From Pleurocapsaceae cyanobacterium CSU_1_1 (GTDB taxonomy: Bacteria; Cyanobacteriota; Cyanobacteriia; Cyanobacteriales; Xenococcaceae), in the NCBI GenBank assembly GCA_012034765.1, contig JAAUOU010000019.1, positions 1 through 47,945 on the forward strand: a stretch of DNA of 47,945 nt, written 5' to 3'. Below are positions 6,285 through 14,540 of this stretch, in pieces. Position 1 is the first letter of the stretch, and every line of letters begins with the position of its first letter. Position numbers and translations under genes: made by a program. The notes below the pieces were generated by a model. The model searched no databases and had not been told where the DNA came from. It saw nothing but the letters and a program-made list of their open reading frames with translations.

Positions 6285-7004
6285 ATGAGCGCAAACAGCA
6301 AGCTAGGAGAAAAACTGCTTTCTCTCCATCGGCAAAAATTTACTGGAGTTTTGACCATCACAGCTCAAAACGATCAACAGCAGTGGGAGATGTTTTTTCA
6401 CCAAGGGCAGTATTTATGGACAGAAGGAGGTTATCACGCCAATCGTTCTTGGCGCAGAAACTTTACTCGCTATTGTCCTGGAGTAAATACAGAAATAGTT
6501 GAACTGAGATACCAGCCACAAATGCGATCGCGATCTTACTGTTTGCTTAATGTCTTGCTTCAGCGAAAAATAATTCAGCGCCAACAGATTCAAGCTTTAA
6601 TTGATAATCTTAGCCAAGAAATTTTGTTTGATTTACTACAAGCAGAATACAAAAGCGTTCTGAATTATAGTGTTGAAACCACTTCGGCTCATTATTTGCT
6701 CAAAGCTGGCTTTAGCCTGTCTTTAATCTCGCTCAATTTGGAACAAATTCTGTTTGAATCCCAGACAGCATGGTCTAAGTGGGGTAGTAAAGGATTAGCT
6801 TCTTGTTCCCCCCATCATGCTCCTTTGCTCCATCGCGGTCAAGATTTACAACAGCAGTTACCAGACTTGATTGTTGCTAATATGTCTCGCTTATTAAATG
6901 GAAAACAGACCCTCAGAGATTTAGCAGTCAAAATGGATAAAAATGTTTTAGATCTTACCTGTGGCATCATCCCCTATTTTTCAAAGGTTATCTACGGTTG
7001 TTAG
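6285..7004 (+). CDS. PATAN/DUF4388-domain protein, PatA-like but without receiver domain
   Basis: A 239-residue protein resembling the N-terminal PATAN region of cyanobacterial PatA-type response regulators: KLLSLHRQKFTGVLTITAQN, FHQGQYLWTEGGYHANRSWR and a C-terminal LRDLAVKMDKNVLDLTCGI segment. PATAN domains mediate protein contacts in phototaxis and heterocyst signalling. The C-terminal receiver domain normally found in PatA is absent. The last codons look frameshifted at a five-T run near 6977: in the next frame the chain would continue FKGYLRLLEIADLADAQAMK to a stop at 7040. This is either a free PATAN protein or a damaged gene. Confidence 0.65.
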   Translation: MSANSKLGEKLLSLHRQKFTGVLTITAQNDQQQWEMFFHQGQYLWTEGGYHANRSWRRNFTRYCPGVNTEIVELRYQPQMRSRSYCLLNVLLQRKIIQRQQIQALIDNLSQEILFDLLQAEYKSVLNYSVETTSAHYLLKAGFSLSLISLNLEQILFESQTAWSKWGSKGLASCSPHHAPLLHRGQDLQQQLPDLIVANMSRLLNGKQTLRDLAVKMDKNVLDLTCGIIPYFSKVIYGC

Positions 7005-7162
7005 AAATTGCCGATCTAGCTGATGCTCAAGCCATGAAGTAAGGTAAGGCTTTTAAACAAAGAACTTTAATAAAAACCTAAGATATTTAAACTAATAAAT
7101 CTGAGATAATAGCAAAGAGAAAATATATTAGCCTAAGCTGCACCTTGCCAACTCACACCGAT

Positions 7163-8023
7163 ATGATTTTTGCGTTTCAGTTTCAATCTCCTGGTCCAAT
7201 TATTTTTGAGCTTGGACCAATTGTGCTTCGTTGGTACGGTTTGTTGATTGCTACAGCGGTATTAGTGGGGCTAACTTTAGCTCAATATTTAGCCAAGGCT
7301 CGTCGGGTAGATCCAGACCTGTTAGGAGATTTAGCAATTTGGTTAGTTATTGGCGCTATTCCTTGCGCTCGTCTCTACTATGTTATTTTTCAATGGCAGG
7401 AGTATGTTCAGCGCCCTTGGTGGCATATGTTAGCGGTGTGGGAAGGTGGGATTGCGATCCACGGTGCGATTATTGGGGGGACGATCGCTACCATTATTTT
7501 TGCTCGTCTGAAGCGCATTTCTGTGTGGCAGCTATTAGATTTAATAGCACCCTCGCTAATTTTGGGTCAAGCTATTGGTCGTTGGGGTAATTTTTTTAAT
7601 TCTGAGGCATTTGGAAAGCCGACAAATTTGCCTTGGAAATTGTATATTGCTCCTCAATACCGTCCTTTAGAGCTAATCGATCAAGAATTTTTTCATCCGA
7701 CTTTTCTGTATGAATCCTTGTGGAATCTAGGCATATTTGCCTTACTACTCTGGTTGTTTTTTTGGGGCTTAAGCAGAACTAATCAACTCAAAACTGGTAC
7801 GCTTGCAGGGGTCTATCTAATTGGCTACAGTCTGGGTCGGGTTTGGATTGAATGGTTGCGTACTGATAGCCTGATGATTGGGCCTTTAAAGATGGCTCAA
7901 CTAGTCAGCTTATGCGCGATCGCTCTTGGTCTACTAATACTTGCATGGCTGTACTGGTTGAGAAGACCATTACCCGATGTTGTCTTTCCCAATTGCGCAA
8001 AATCATCTAACTACAGACAATAA
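7163..8023 (+). CDS. lgt: Prolipoprotein diacylglyceryl transferase
   Basis: Lgt transfers diacylglycerol from phosphatidylglycerol to the lipobox Cys of prolipoproteins in the inner membrane. The sequence shows the N-terminal RWYGLL segment, IHGAIIGG (the HGG-type motif), the signature [13 protein letters not shown] and a late [11 protein letters not shown], with about seven hydrophobic segments. I chose the ATG at 7163 ([11 protein letters not shown]) because a TTG at 7145 only adds six unrelated residues. It is followed by cobM after 34 nt. Confidence 0.93.
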   Translation: MIFAFQFQSPGPIIFELGPIVLRWYGLLIATAVLVGLTLAQYLAKARRVDPDLLGDLAIWLVIGAIPCARLYYVIFQWQEYVQRPWWHMLAVWEGGIAIHGAIIGGTIATIIFARLKRISVWQLLDLIAPSLILGQAIGRWGNFFNSEAFGKPTNLPWKLYIAPQYRPLELIDQEFFHPTFLYESLWNLGIFALLLWLFFWGLSRTNQLKTGTLAGVYLIGYSLGRVWIEWLRTDSLMIGPLKMAQLVSLCAIALGLLILAWLYWLRRPLPDVVFPNCAKSSNYRQ

Positions 8024-8057
8024 TTCAATACTTCAGAAGTCAAATATTTATTACTTA

Positions 8058-8861
8058 ATGAACTTAACTCAAACTGCCCTCAAGCCAGCGGTCTACATTA
8101 TTGGTGCTGGGCCAGGAGATCCAGAATTACTGACCATCAAGGCATATAAAATACTGACTCAGGCCGATGTAATTCTTTATGCTGATTCATTAGTACCCAA
8201 GCAGATTTTAGAGGATGTTCGCAGTGATGCCGAACTTGTGGCAACGGGGAATAAGACCCTAGAGCAAATCATTCCCCTGGTAATTGAGCGAGTTGGGCAG
8301 GGTAAATCGGTGGTGCGTTTACATTCGGGGGATCTAACTTTATATAGTGCGATCGCCGAACAGATGCAAGCTTTTACTGAAGCGGATATTCCCTTTGAAT
8401 TGATTCCTGGAATCAGTGCTTTTCAAGCTGCGGCTGCCAAACTCAGCACAGAGTTGACTATTCCAGAGCTAGTACAGACGATTATCCTGACCAGAGTTAG
8501 CGGTAAAGCATCTGCTGTCCCCGAAACTGAGGAATTATCTAGTTTGGCTGCTCACAAAGCTAGCTTATGTCTCTATTTAGCTGCTCGCCATAGTTCAAAA
8601 GCACAGGCTCAGTTATTAGAACATTACCCCGCGGATACTCCTGTGGCAGTTTGTTATCGAGTGGGTTGGCAAGACGAGCAAATCTGGGTCGTCCCTTTGT
8701 CAAAAATGGCTGCGGTGACCAGAGAAAACGATTTAATCAGAACAACCTTATATTTAATTAGTCCTGCGCTGCAAAAGGCAGTAACAACTCGTTCCCGTCT
8801 CTATCATCCCCAACATCAGCATCTGTTTCGACCAGGTCAAAAACCTGAACAGGTAAAGTAA
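8058..8861 (+). CDS. cobM: Precorrin-4 C11-methyltransferase
   Basis: A SAM-dependent tetrapyrrole methylase of the cobalamin pathway. The glycine-rich loop YIIGAGPGDPELLTIKA, the LHSGDLTLYSAIAEQM segment and PGISAFQAAAAKL are the SAM and substrate sites. SAELTIPE-like LSTELTIPELVQT is typical of the precorrin-4 enzyme (CobM/CbiF). The ATG at 8058 (MNLTQTALKPAVYIIGAG) is preferred to an upstream TTG at 7977 that would overlap lgt. It lies between lgt and a CocE-type hydrolase on the same strand, a loose cluster rather than a cobalamin operon. Confidence 0.92.
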   Translation: MNLTQTALKPAVYIIGAGPGDPELLTIKAYKILTQADVILYADSLVPKQILEDVRSDAELVATGNKTLEQIIPLVIERVGQGKSVVRLHSGDLTLYSAIAEQMQAFTEADIPFELIPGISAFQAAAAKLSTELTIPELVQTIILTRVSGKASAVPETEELSSLAAHKASLCLYLAARHSSKAQAQLLEHYPADTPVAVCYRVGWQDEQIWVVPLSKMAAVTRENDLIRTTLYLISPALQKAVTTRSRLYHPQHQHLFRPGQKPEQVK

Positions 8862-8875
8862 CACAGACAAACTAA

Positions 8876-10567
8876 ATGGTCAAAATCATTAAACAAACGA
8901 CCTCAATGCAGACTCGCGATCGCGTGAGGCTGGATGCAGACATCTATCGCCCTGAAACAGAGGAAAAGCTGCCGATTCTGCTGATGCGCCAGCCCTATGG
9001 TCGAAAAATCGCTTCAACGGTGGTTTATGCTCATCCTCGTTGGTATGCAGCCCAAGGATATATTGTCGTAATTCAAGACGTGAGGGGAAGGGGAACATCA
9101 GCAGGAAACTTCGATCTGTTTACCCACGAAGTCGCTGATGGCTTGGATACGATTAACTGGGTGTCAAGCTTACCCCATAGTACGGGCAAAGTTGGCATGT
9201 ATGGTTTTTCCTATCAGGGCATGACTCAGCTATATACCGCAGCCCATCAGCCAGCCTGTTTAAAAGCGATCGCCCCAGCTATGGTAGCCTACGATCTTTA
9301 CAGCGATTGGGCTTATGAAAACGGCGCATTTTGTCTCTGGGCTAATCTTGCCTGGGCAATTCAGCTAGCGGGGGAAACGGCGCGCCTTAAAGGAGATGAA
9401 GCAGCCTATTTAAAACTGAAAGCAGCCTCCAGTAACCTGCCCTTAAATGGCTCTATTGCTGCCAATCCTGAATTAATGCAGGAATTAGCCCCTGATTCTT
9501 TTTATCATCAGTGGTTGCATCATCCTGATACTGGTGCTGAATATTGGCAAAAGCGATCGCCCAAATATCTTTTAGACAAGGTAGATCTGCCCATGTTACA
9601 CGTTGGCGGATGGTTCGATCCTTATCTTCGGGGAACAATGAGTCTTTATCAGGCAATGGTTGCTCAATGTAACCAACCTCAACATCTGTTAGTTGGGGCA
9701 TGGGGGCATCTTCCCTGGGGTAGCAAACTGGCAGAGGTGGACTATGGTGTAGAAGCACAAAACCCGATTGACGAAATTCAAATTCGCTGGTTTGATCATT
9801 GGTTGAAAGGTATTGACACAGGATTACTGGCAGAATCAACCATATCTCTGTTTGAAATGGGTAGCAATAGCTGGAGAGAGTTTGACAGTTTACCTCGAAA
9901 GCAAATAATCTTTTATTTAGCCAGTGATGGTTTAGCTAGTATCAGAGAAGATAGCGGGATGTTGTGGCAATATGAAGAACTTGTCGATCCTTCGCCTCAA
10001 GAATTAATCGAAACCGATCTCAGCGAGATAGTGAGCGAGTTCGATCACAACATAGATATTTTAGTTCACGATCCTTGGCGACCAGTACCCGCATTAGGCG
10101 GACATGCTATCTATCCTAGTGGATCTTTTGAGCGATCGCTTTTCGACTCTCGTTCGGATATTCTTACTTACACCTCCGCCTCTTTAGAATCAGATTTACA
10201 TCTGACAGGTGCAGTAACTTTAGAAATTTACTGCGCTACGGAAAATCCTAGTTTTGATCTTTGTACCGTTCTGTCTACAGTAAATCCAGATGGTGCAGTG
10301 TTTAACTTCACCCAGGGCTATATTCGAGTAGTTGCTTTAGATTCCAATCCCAATTTGATTAAAATCCCGCTACAGCCAACTTGTATATGTATTAAAGCTG
10401 GGGACAGCTTACGCCTCAGTCTTAGTGGAGCTTGTTTCCCTGCTTATCCTGTCAATTCAGGCGACGGCAAATTACCCCACGAATCTCACCAGATAGATAA
10501 TTCAATCATTACCATTGAGGTGCATTCAGGGGGCGACTATACCTCAAAATTAGTGATCAATAATTAA
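8876..10567 (+). CDS. CocE/NonD family hydrolase
   Basis: A 563-residue alpha/beta-hydrolase of the X-Pro dipeptidyl-peptidase (S15)/cocaine-esterase family. The YGFSYQG nucleophile elbow places the catalytic Ser at residue 112. The oxyanion Tyr lies in LLMRQPYGR. The later HVGGWFDPYLRG and GAWGHLPWG supply the Asp and His. The C-terminal third is the beta-jellyroll (PepX_C) domain. It starts 14 nt after cobM. Natural substrate is unknown; esterase, acyl-peptide or amide hydrolysis are possible. There is no signal peptide, so it is probably cytoplasmic. Confidence 0.9.
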   Translation: MVKIIKQTTSMQTRDRVRLDADIYRPETEEKLPILLMRQPYGRKIASTVVYAHPRWYAAQGYIVVIQDVRGRGTSAGNFDLFTHEVADGLDTINWVSSLPHSTGKVGMYGFSYQGMTQLYTAAHQPACLKAIAPAMVAYDLYSDWAYENGAFCLWANLAWAIQLAGETARLKGDEAAYLKLKAASSNLPLNGSIAANPELMQELAPDSFYHQWLHHPDTGAEYWQKRSPKYLLDKVDLPMLHVGGWFDPYLRGTMSLYQAMVAQCNQPQHLLVGAWGHLPWGSKLAEVDYGVEAQNPIDEIQIRWFDHWLKGIDTGLLAESTISLFEMGSNSWREFDSLPRKQIIFYLASDGLASIREDSGMLWQYEELVDPSPQELIETDLSEIVSEFDHNIDILVHDPWRPVPALGGHAIYPSGSFERSLFDSRSDILTYTSASLESDLHLTGAVTLEIYCATENPSFDLCTVLSTVNPDGAVFNFTQGYIRVVALDSNPNLIKIPLQPTCICIKAGDSLRLSLSGACFPAYPVNSGDGKLPHESHQIDNSIITIEVHSGGDYTSKLVINN

Positions 10568-10603
10568 TCTACGATATTTATAAGCGAAACATCATAACTA
10601 AAA

Positions 10604-10638
10604 TGGGGAAGTGAACAAAATACTGCTCTTACTCCCCA
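10604..10638. terminator. Hairpin between convergent genes
   Basis: TGGGGAAGT and ACTCCCCA pair with one bulged A around 18 nt. It sits between the CocE gene and the convergent small lipoprotein gene. No strong T tract. Confidence 0.35.
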
Positions 10639-10669
10639 AATAGATATTTATGCTTGGCTAATTTAATTT

Positions 10670-10846
10670 TTACTGATTAGAATCTGCTGGTGGTGCTGCA
10701 TTAGGATCTGCTGGTGCTGCTCCATCATCCATCTGTGTTGGTGCTTCTCCACCAGCATCAGTTTCACCACCTTCAGGAGTCGCACAAGAAGTGAGTAGAC
10801 CCAAACTCAAGACAAAAGCAGCAAATAAAGTTCCTTTAACTTTCAT
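10670..10846 (-). CDS. Small Pro/Ala-rich lipoprotein
   Basis: A 58-residue protein starting MKVKGTLFAAFVLSLGLLTS with a lipobox LTSC, so Lgt would acylate the Cys. The mature part is acidic and rich in Pro, Ala and Asp (GGEAPTQMDDGAAPADPNAA) and probably unstructured. I chose the ATG at 10846 because GGAG lies about 7 nt before it; an upstream TTG at 10858 overlaps that ribosome site. Role unknown; likely anchored in the outer leaflet of the plasma membrane or the outer membrane. Confidence 0.75.
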   Translation of the reverse strand: MKVKGTLFAAFVLSLGLLTSCATPEGGETDAGGEAPTQMDDGAAPADPNAAPPADSNQ

Positions 10847-11135
10847 ATTTTTCTCCAAAAAAAAACTTCAACCGAGATAATTTACTGAAACAAATTATAC
10901 ATTTGCTCATAGTACAAAGCTTAATGTAACCAAATAGATGAAAATTTTCTGATAAGACAAGTTTGAATTTGCCAAACTTAATGACAACTTCATCTAGTGG
11001 TTATGAATTTGTAACACAATTTAGTTTATTTATCAAAATCTTGCTATTAATACCGTTTAATTTAAACATTTCTTTCTTTAAATCTGCTTGACTCTCTGAC
11101 ATGATTACGGGAGAAAAGCTTTAAGAGGCAAATAT

Positions 11136-11528
11136 ATGGAATTAATTCAACAGTTAACCCAAGGTCTAGGCGTTGATGAAAGCCAAGCTAAAGGTGGTGC
11201 TGGACTCATTTTCAAAATGGCACAAGAACAGCTAGGAGCAGGTGATTTTGCTCAAGTAGCTAATGCTCTTCCTGGTATTAGCAATCTAATCGGCGAAGCT
11301 CCTGCGGGGGGAAAAGGTATTGCTGGGGCGATTGGCGGCTTGGCTGGCATGATGGGTGGAGACAGTGGCGGAGGACAATTAGCTAATATGGCTGCTTTGG
11401 CTACTGGTTTTAGTCAACTCGGTTTAAATCCTGGCATGGCGACTAAATTTATTCCCATCATCTTGTCTTTTACTCAAAATAAAGGTGGAGACGGGATTAA
11501 AGATATTTTGGCAGGAGTTTTGCAATAG
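11136..11528 (+). CDS. DUF2780-like protein
   Basis: A 130-residue Gly/Ala-rich protein starting MELIQQLTQGLGVDESQAKG, with GISNLIGEAP and a hydrophobic Gly-rich centre (IAGAIGGLAGMMGG). The arrangement matches the DUF2780 (VcgC/VcgE-like) family, whose function is not known. There is no signal peptide. It has its own upstream region of 289 nt and a hairpin terminator 28 nt after the stop, so it is probably monocistronic. Confidence 0.7.
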   Translation: MELIQQLTQGLGVDESQAKGGAGLIFKMAQEQLGAGDFAQVANALPGISNLIGEAPAGGKGIAGAIGGLAGMMGGDSGGGQLANMAALATGFSQLGLNPGMATKFIPIILSFTQNKGGDGIKDILAGVLQ

Positions 11529-11555
11529 AAATTAAGTTATCCTACATTAAGATTT

Positions 11556-11585
11556 GAAGACGTTTTCTAGAGCGTCTTTTTTATT
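11556..11585 (+). terminator. Intrinsic terminator
   Basis: AAGACG and CGTCTT arms around about 9 nt, followed by TTTTTT, shortly after the DUF2780-like gene. Confidence 0.65.
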
Positions 11586-11686
11586 GAGATCTAAATCTAA
11601 TTGCCAACCCGTAATGCAATAGACCACTTTTATCCCTTTTTATCCTTAAAATATAATTAAGTGTTAAGAAATATGAAATTTATTGT

Positions 11687-13195
11687 ATGGCGATCGCTCA
11701 AAAAGCTCAACGAAAATCTCGTGTCATAGTCGTTGGGGCTGGGATCGGTGGTTTAACGGCAGGAGCATTATTAGCTAAACGTGGTTATCAGGTAACAATT
11801 TTCGATCAGGCAATTGTGCCTGGCGGATGCGCTTCAACGTTTAAACGGCGTGGTTTTACCTTTGATGTGGGAGCAACCCAAGTAGCAGGCTTGGAGCCTG
11901 GAGGTATTCATCACCGCATCTTTAAAGAACTGGAAATTGACCCCCCAGAGGCTAGCTATTGCGATCCTGCCTGTGCAGTATTTCTACCAGGGGAAACTGA
12001 GCCAATTAACGTTTGGCGTGATGCAAATCGATGGCAACAAGAAAGACAAAAACAGTTTCCTGGCAGTGAACCTTTTTGGCAGTTATTAAATCGGCTATTT
12101 GAAGCAAGCTGGCGTTTTCAGGGGCGAGATCCTGTACTTCCTCCTCGCAGTACCTGGGATTTGTGGCAGTTAGTTTCGGCAGTTAGACCAGATACTTTAA
12201 TTACCGTGCCTTTTGCCCTGATGAGGGTAGCTGATGCCTTAAAGCTATATGGCTTGTCTGACAATCAACGCTTAAAAACCTTTTTAGATTTACAGTTAAA
12301 ACTATATTCCCAGGTGGGAACAGAAGAAACAGCCTTACTTTATGCCGCCACAGCGTTAGCAGTTTCCCAAACACCCCAAGGACTATTTCATCTGCAAGGT
12401 AGTATGCAGACATTAAGCGATCGCTTAGTAGCTGGTTTAGAGAAATACGGTGGTAAACTCTTGATGCGTCATAGTGTTAAAGAAATCCAGACTGAATCAG
12501 GAAAAGTTACAGGAGTGACGGTACAAAACCAAACAGGTGAAATCTGGACAGAATCAGCAGATGAAGTAGTGGCGAACGTTACAGCACAAGACTTAGTCAG
12601 GCTGACTAACGATCAAGCCCTGAATAATTACCAGCGTCGAGTAGAAAAGCTGCCCCAACCATCAGGGGCATTTGTAATTTACCTTGGGGTCAAACGAGAG
12701 GCAATCCCCCCAGACTGTCCACCCCATCTTCAGTTTCTTTATAACCAAGATGAAGTAATTGGCGAAAACAACTCCTTGTTTGTCTCAGTAAGTAAGCCTG
12801 GAGATGGGCGCGCGCCCAATGGACAAGCAACTTTGATTGCCTCTTCTTTTACCAATGCAGATCTATGGTGGAAAGACGGAAACTATGAAGAGATTAAACA
12901 ACAATATACCACTGAGGCGATCGCTCGTTTAAATTCTTATTTCGACCTTTCTTTTGAAAACATCATTTACACCGAAGCAGCAACCCCCAGAACCTTTGCT
13001 AAATATACCGCTAGGGACCAAGGCATCGTCGGTGGATTAGGACAACGAATTAAGACTTTTGGTCCTTTCGGCTTTGCTAACCGCACTCCAGTTAAGCATC
13101 TTTGGCTAGTAGGAGACTCCACTCACCCAGGAGAAGGTACGGCAGGGGTTAGTTATTCCGCTTTGACAGTAACTAGGCAAATTGAAGTAGGTTAA
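11687..13195 (+). CDS. crtD: Carotenoid C-3',4' desaturase (CrtD-type)
   Basis: A 502-residue FAD-dependent desaturase of the phytoene desaturase/CRTISO superfamily. The dinucleotide-binding start VIVVGAGIGGLTAGALLAKR and the C-terminal LWLVGDSTHPGEGTAGVSYS close the FAD site. The STFKRRGFTFDVGATQVAGL segment fits cyanobacterial CrtD (myxoxanthophyll pathway) better than CRTISO, whose equivalent has a SAGYF-type motif (from memory). A role in the 3',4' double bond of myxol-type carotenoids is inferred. The ATG at 11687 lies in a HIP1 octamer. The alternative is a CrtH-like isomerase. Confidence 0.8.
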   Translation: MAIAQKAQRKSRVIVVGAGIGGLTAGALLAKRGYQVTIFDQAIVPGGCASTFKRRGFTFDVGATQVAGLEPGGIHHRIFKELEIDPPEASYCDPACAVFLPGETEPINVWRDANRWQQERQKQFPGSEPFWQLLNRLFEASWRFQGRDPVLPPRSTWDLWQLVSAVRPDTLITVPFALMRVADALKLYGLSDNQRLKTFLDLQLKLYSQVGTEETALLYAATALAVSQTPQGLFHLQGSMQTLSDRLVAGLEKYGGKLLMRHSVKEIQTESGKVTGVTVQNQTGEIWTESADEVVANVTAQDLVRLTNDQALNNYQRRVEKLPQPSGAFVIYLGVKREAIPPDCPPHLQFLYNQDEVIGENNSLFVSVSKPGDGRAPNGQATLIASSFTNADLWWKDGNYEEIKQQYTTEAIARLNSYFDLSFENIIYTEAATPRTFAKYTARDQGIVGGLGQRIKTFGPFGFANRTPVKHLWLVGDSTHPGEGTAGVSYSALTVTRQIEVG

Positions 13196-13238
13196 ATAAT
13201 TATGTTTAAAACAGCTTTGATCTAGATTAAGACCAAAG

Positions 13239-13454
13239 TTATTCTTCTGTATCTACTTCTTCATCTTGGTCTAGAATATCCTCCAGTTCATCTGTTCTTT
13301 TCTGGTCGTGAAATTGATCTGATTGATGAGGCATAAATCGACCAGTACTTTTAATCCATCTAAAAAGAGATTTATTCTCTCTGGGGGCAATAATCGCTGC
13401 GGGTTCACCTATCGGTTCTTGTTGCAGTGCGGGGTTATGATATTTTTTAGCCAT
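13239..13454 (-). CDS. DUF3134 protein
   Basis: A 71-residue cyanobacterial conserved protein beginning MAKKYHNPALQQEPIGEPAA, with a central SLFRWIKSTGRFMPHQSDQ and an acidic tail. It belongs to DUF3134 by these blocks (from memory). A longer frame upstream adds 16 unlike residues and is probably not used. It converges on crtD. Function unknown. Confidence 0.75.
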   Translation of the reverse strand: MAKKYHNPALQQEPIGEPAAIIAPRENKSLFRWIKSTGRFMPHQSDQFHDQKRTDELEDILDQDEEVDTEE

Positions 13455-13488
13455 TTTTATTGTTGCTTTAACGGTACTTAAACAAAAA

Positions 13489-13790
13489 TCATGCCCAAAC
13501 AAAGCCTAAACTGGCTTTATAAGCTGAAAATACGTCACGATTTTGGTTGAGCCATTTTACAAAACGATAAGATATAGCTGTACGAAATGCCTCCAAAGCT
13601 TCAGGAAAAGTATTCAAAGGTTTGTTCGGTTACTTTTCTCCTTCAACATTTGTCATTAAATAATCAATATCTTCTGCATCTTCAAAGACTGGCGCGCTCA
13701 TGACGATAGCTATTTTTCTTTGACCAATCAGTTTAGATATCCCTCTTTTGTCAGACTCCGAGTTCAAGTAATAACAAATAAGAGAGATTA
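13489..13790 (-). pseudogene. Decayed DDE transposase remnant, C-terminal part
   Basis: Reverse-strand reading gives KLIGQRKIAIVMSAPVFEDA, then EDIDYLMTN, an in-frame stop at about 13631, then PNKPLNTFPEALEAFRTAIS and a C-terminus WLNQNRDVFSAYKASLGFVWA. These blocks match the end of IS701/IS4-type transposases as I remember them, with the catalytic Glu region deleted between YLMTN and PNKPL. No start codon or terminal repeats are visible. Confidence 0.6.
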
Positions 13791-14300
13791 TCCAGAAAGA
13801 AGTAACGGTTGAAATTGATTCATAGTATGAATTAAACGATGAAGTCCTAGTAATAAAGAAGAATTAGGAAAAAGTTCTAGCCAGGGAAAAATTAACCACA
13901 GCAGAAGGCTCGGTTGAATAATTAAACGGAAATTATTTAAGACATTTTCCATCCTGATTGATGATTCCATTGTGGATGAGAAGCGAAATTAATATTTATT
14001 TGAGTGCTTTTATCAGTTATCTCAGATGAATTTAAGGACAAGAAAGTTTGGGTATTTAAACTAATCATTAAATAGGCACTCATGATAATTTCCCACCATT
14101 TATTAATCTCTGAAAAATTAGTAAATCGGTAATCCGTCCATCCTAGTTCTTGTTTACATTGTCTAAAGCTATATTCAACCCAGGTTCTTAATCCATAAAG
14201 ATTACCTAATAAGCCCAGCAATATTGATCGATGACGGAAACTGTTGGTCGTGCATCTCTTTTTAAGTGTTTCTGGATCTGTAATTCTACATCCATTGCCC
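13788..14300 (-). pseudogene. Second decayed IS701-like transposase remnant
   Basis: Reverse-strand frames contain ITDPETLKK, then GNLYGLRTWVEYSFRQCKQE, ELGWTDYRFTNFSEINKWWE and IIMSAYLMISLNTQ, the conserved C-terminal third of IS701-type DDE transposases (YREx-type Glu region). The frame shifts after GWKMS, and the end continues as VLNNFRLIIQP and LLLWLIFPWLELF to a stop at 13788. It abuts the other remnant, suggesting one element landed in the other before both decayed. Confidence 0.65.
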
Positions 14301-14540
14301 TCTCTACCTCACAACCAACAACAACCTATTTCATTGTGGCTTGATTTTCGGAAAGTGACAAAAAAGGGATAATCATCAAGATAATTTTTTGAGCAGATCG
14401 AAAGAGATCGCTTTTTTTTAATTTAACTGTATACTTTTAAACATTAATATTATGTAAGTATAACTAGATACAAATTTATAAAATTTATAAATAAATTTCC
14501 TTAAATATTTGTTGATGATTAAATCAGCTATTGATAATTA

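Noticed and set aside
7145-7162. TTG start of lgt
   Set aside because: Adds six unlike residues; ATG at 7163 gives the family N-terminus.
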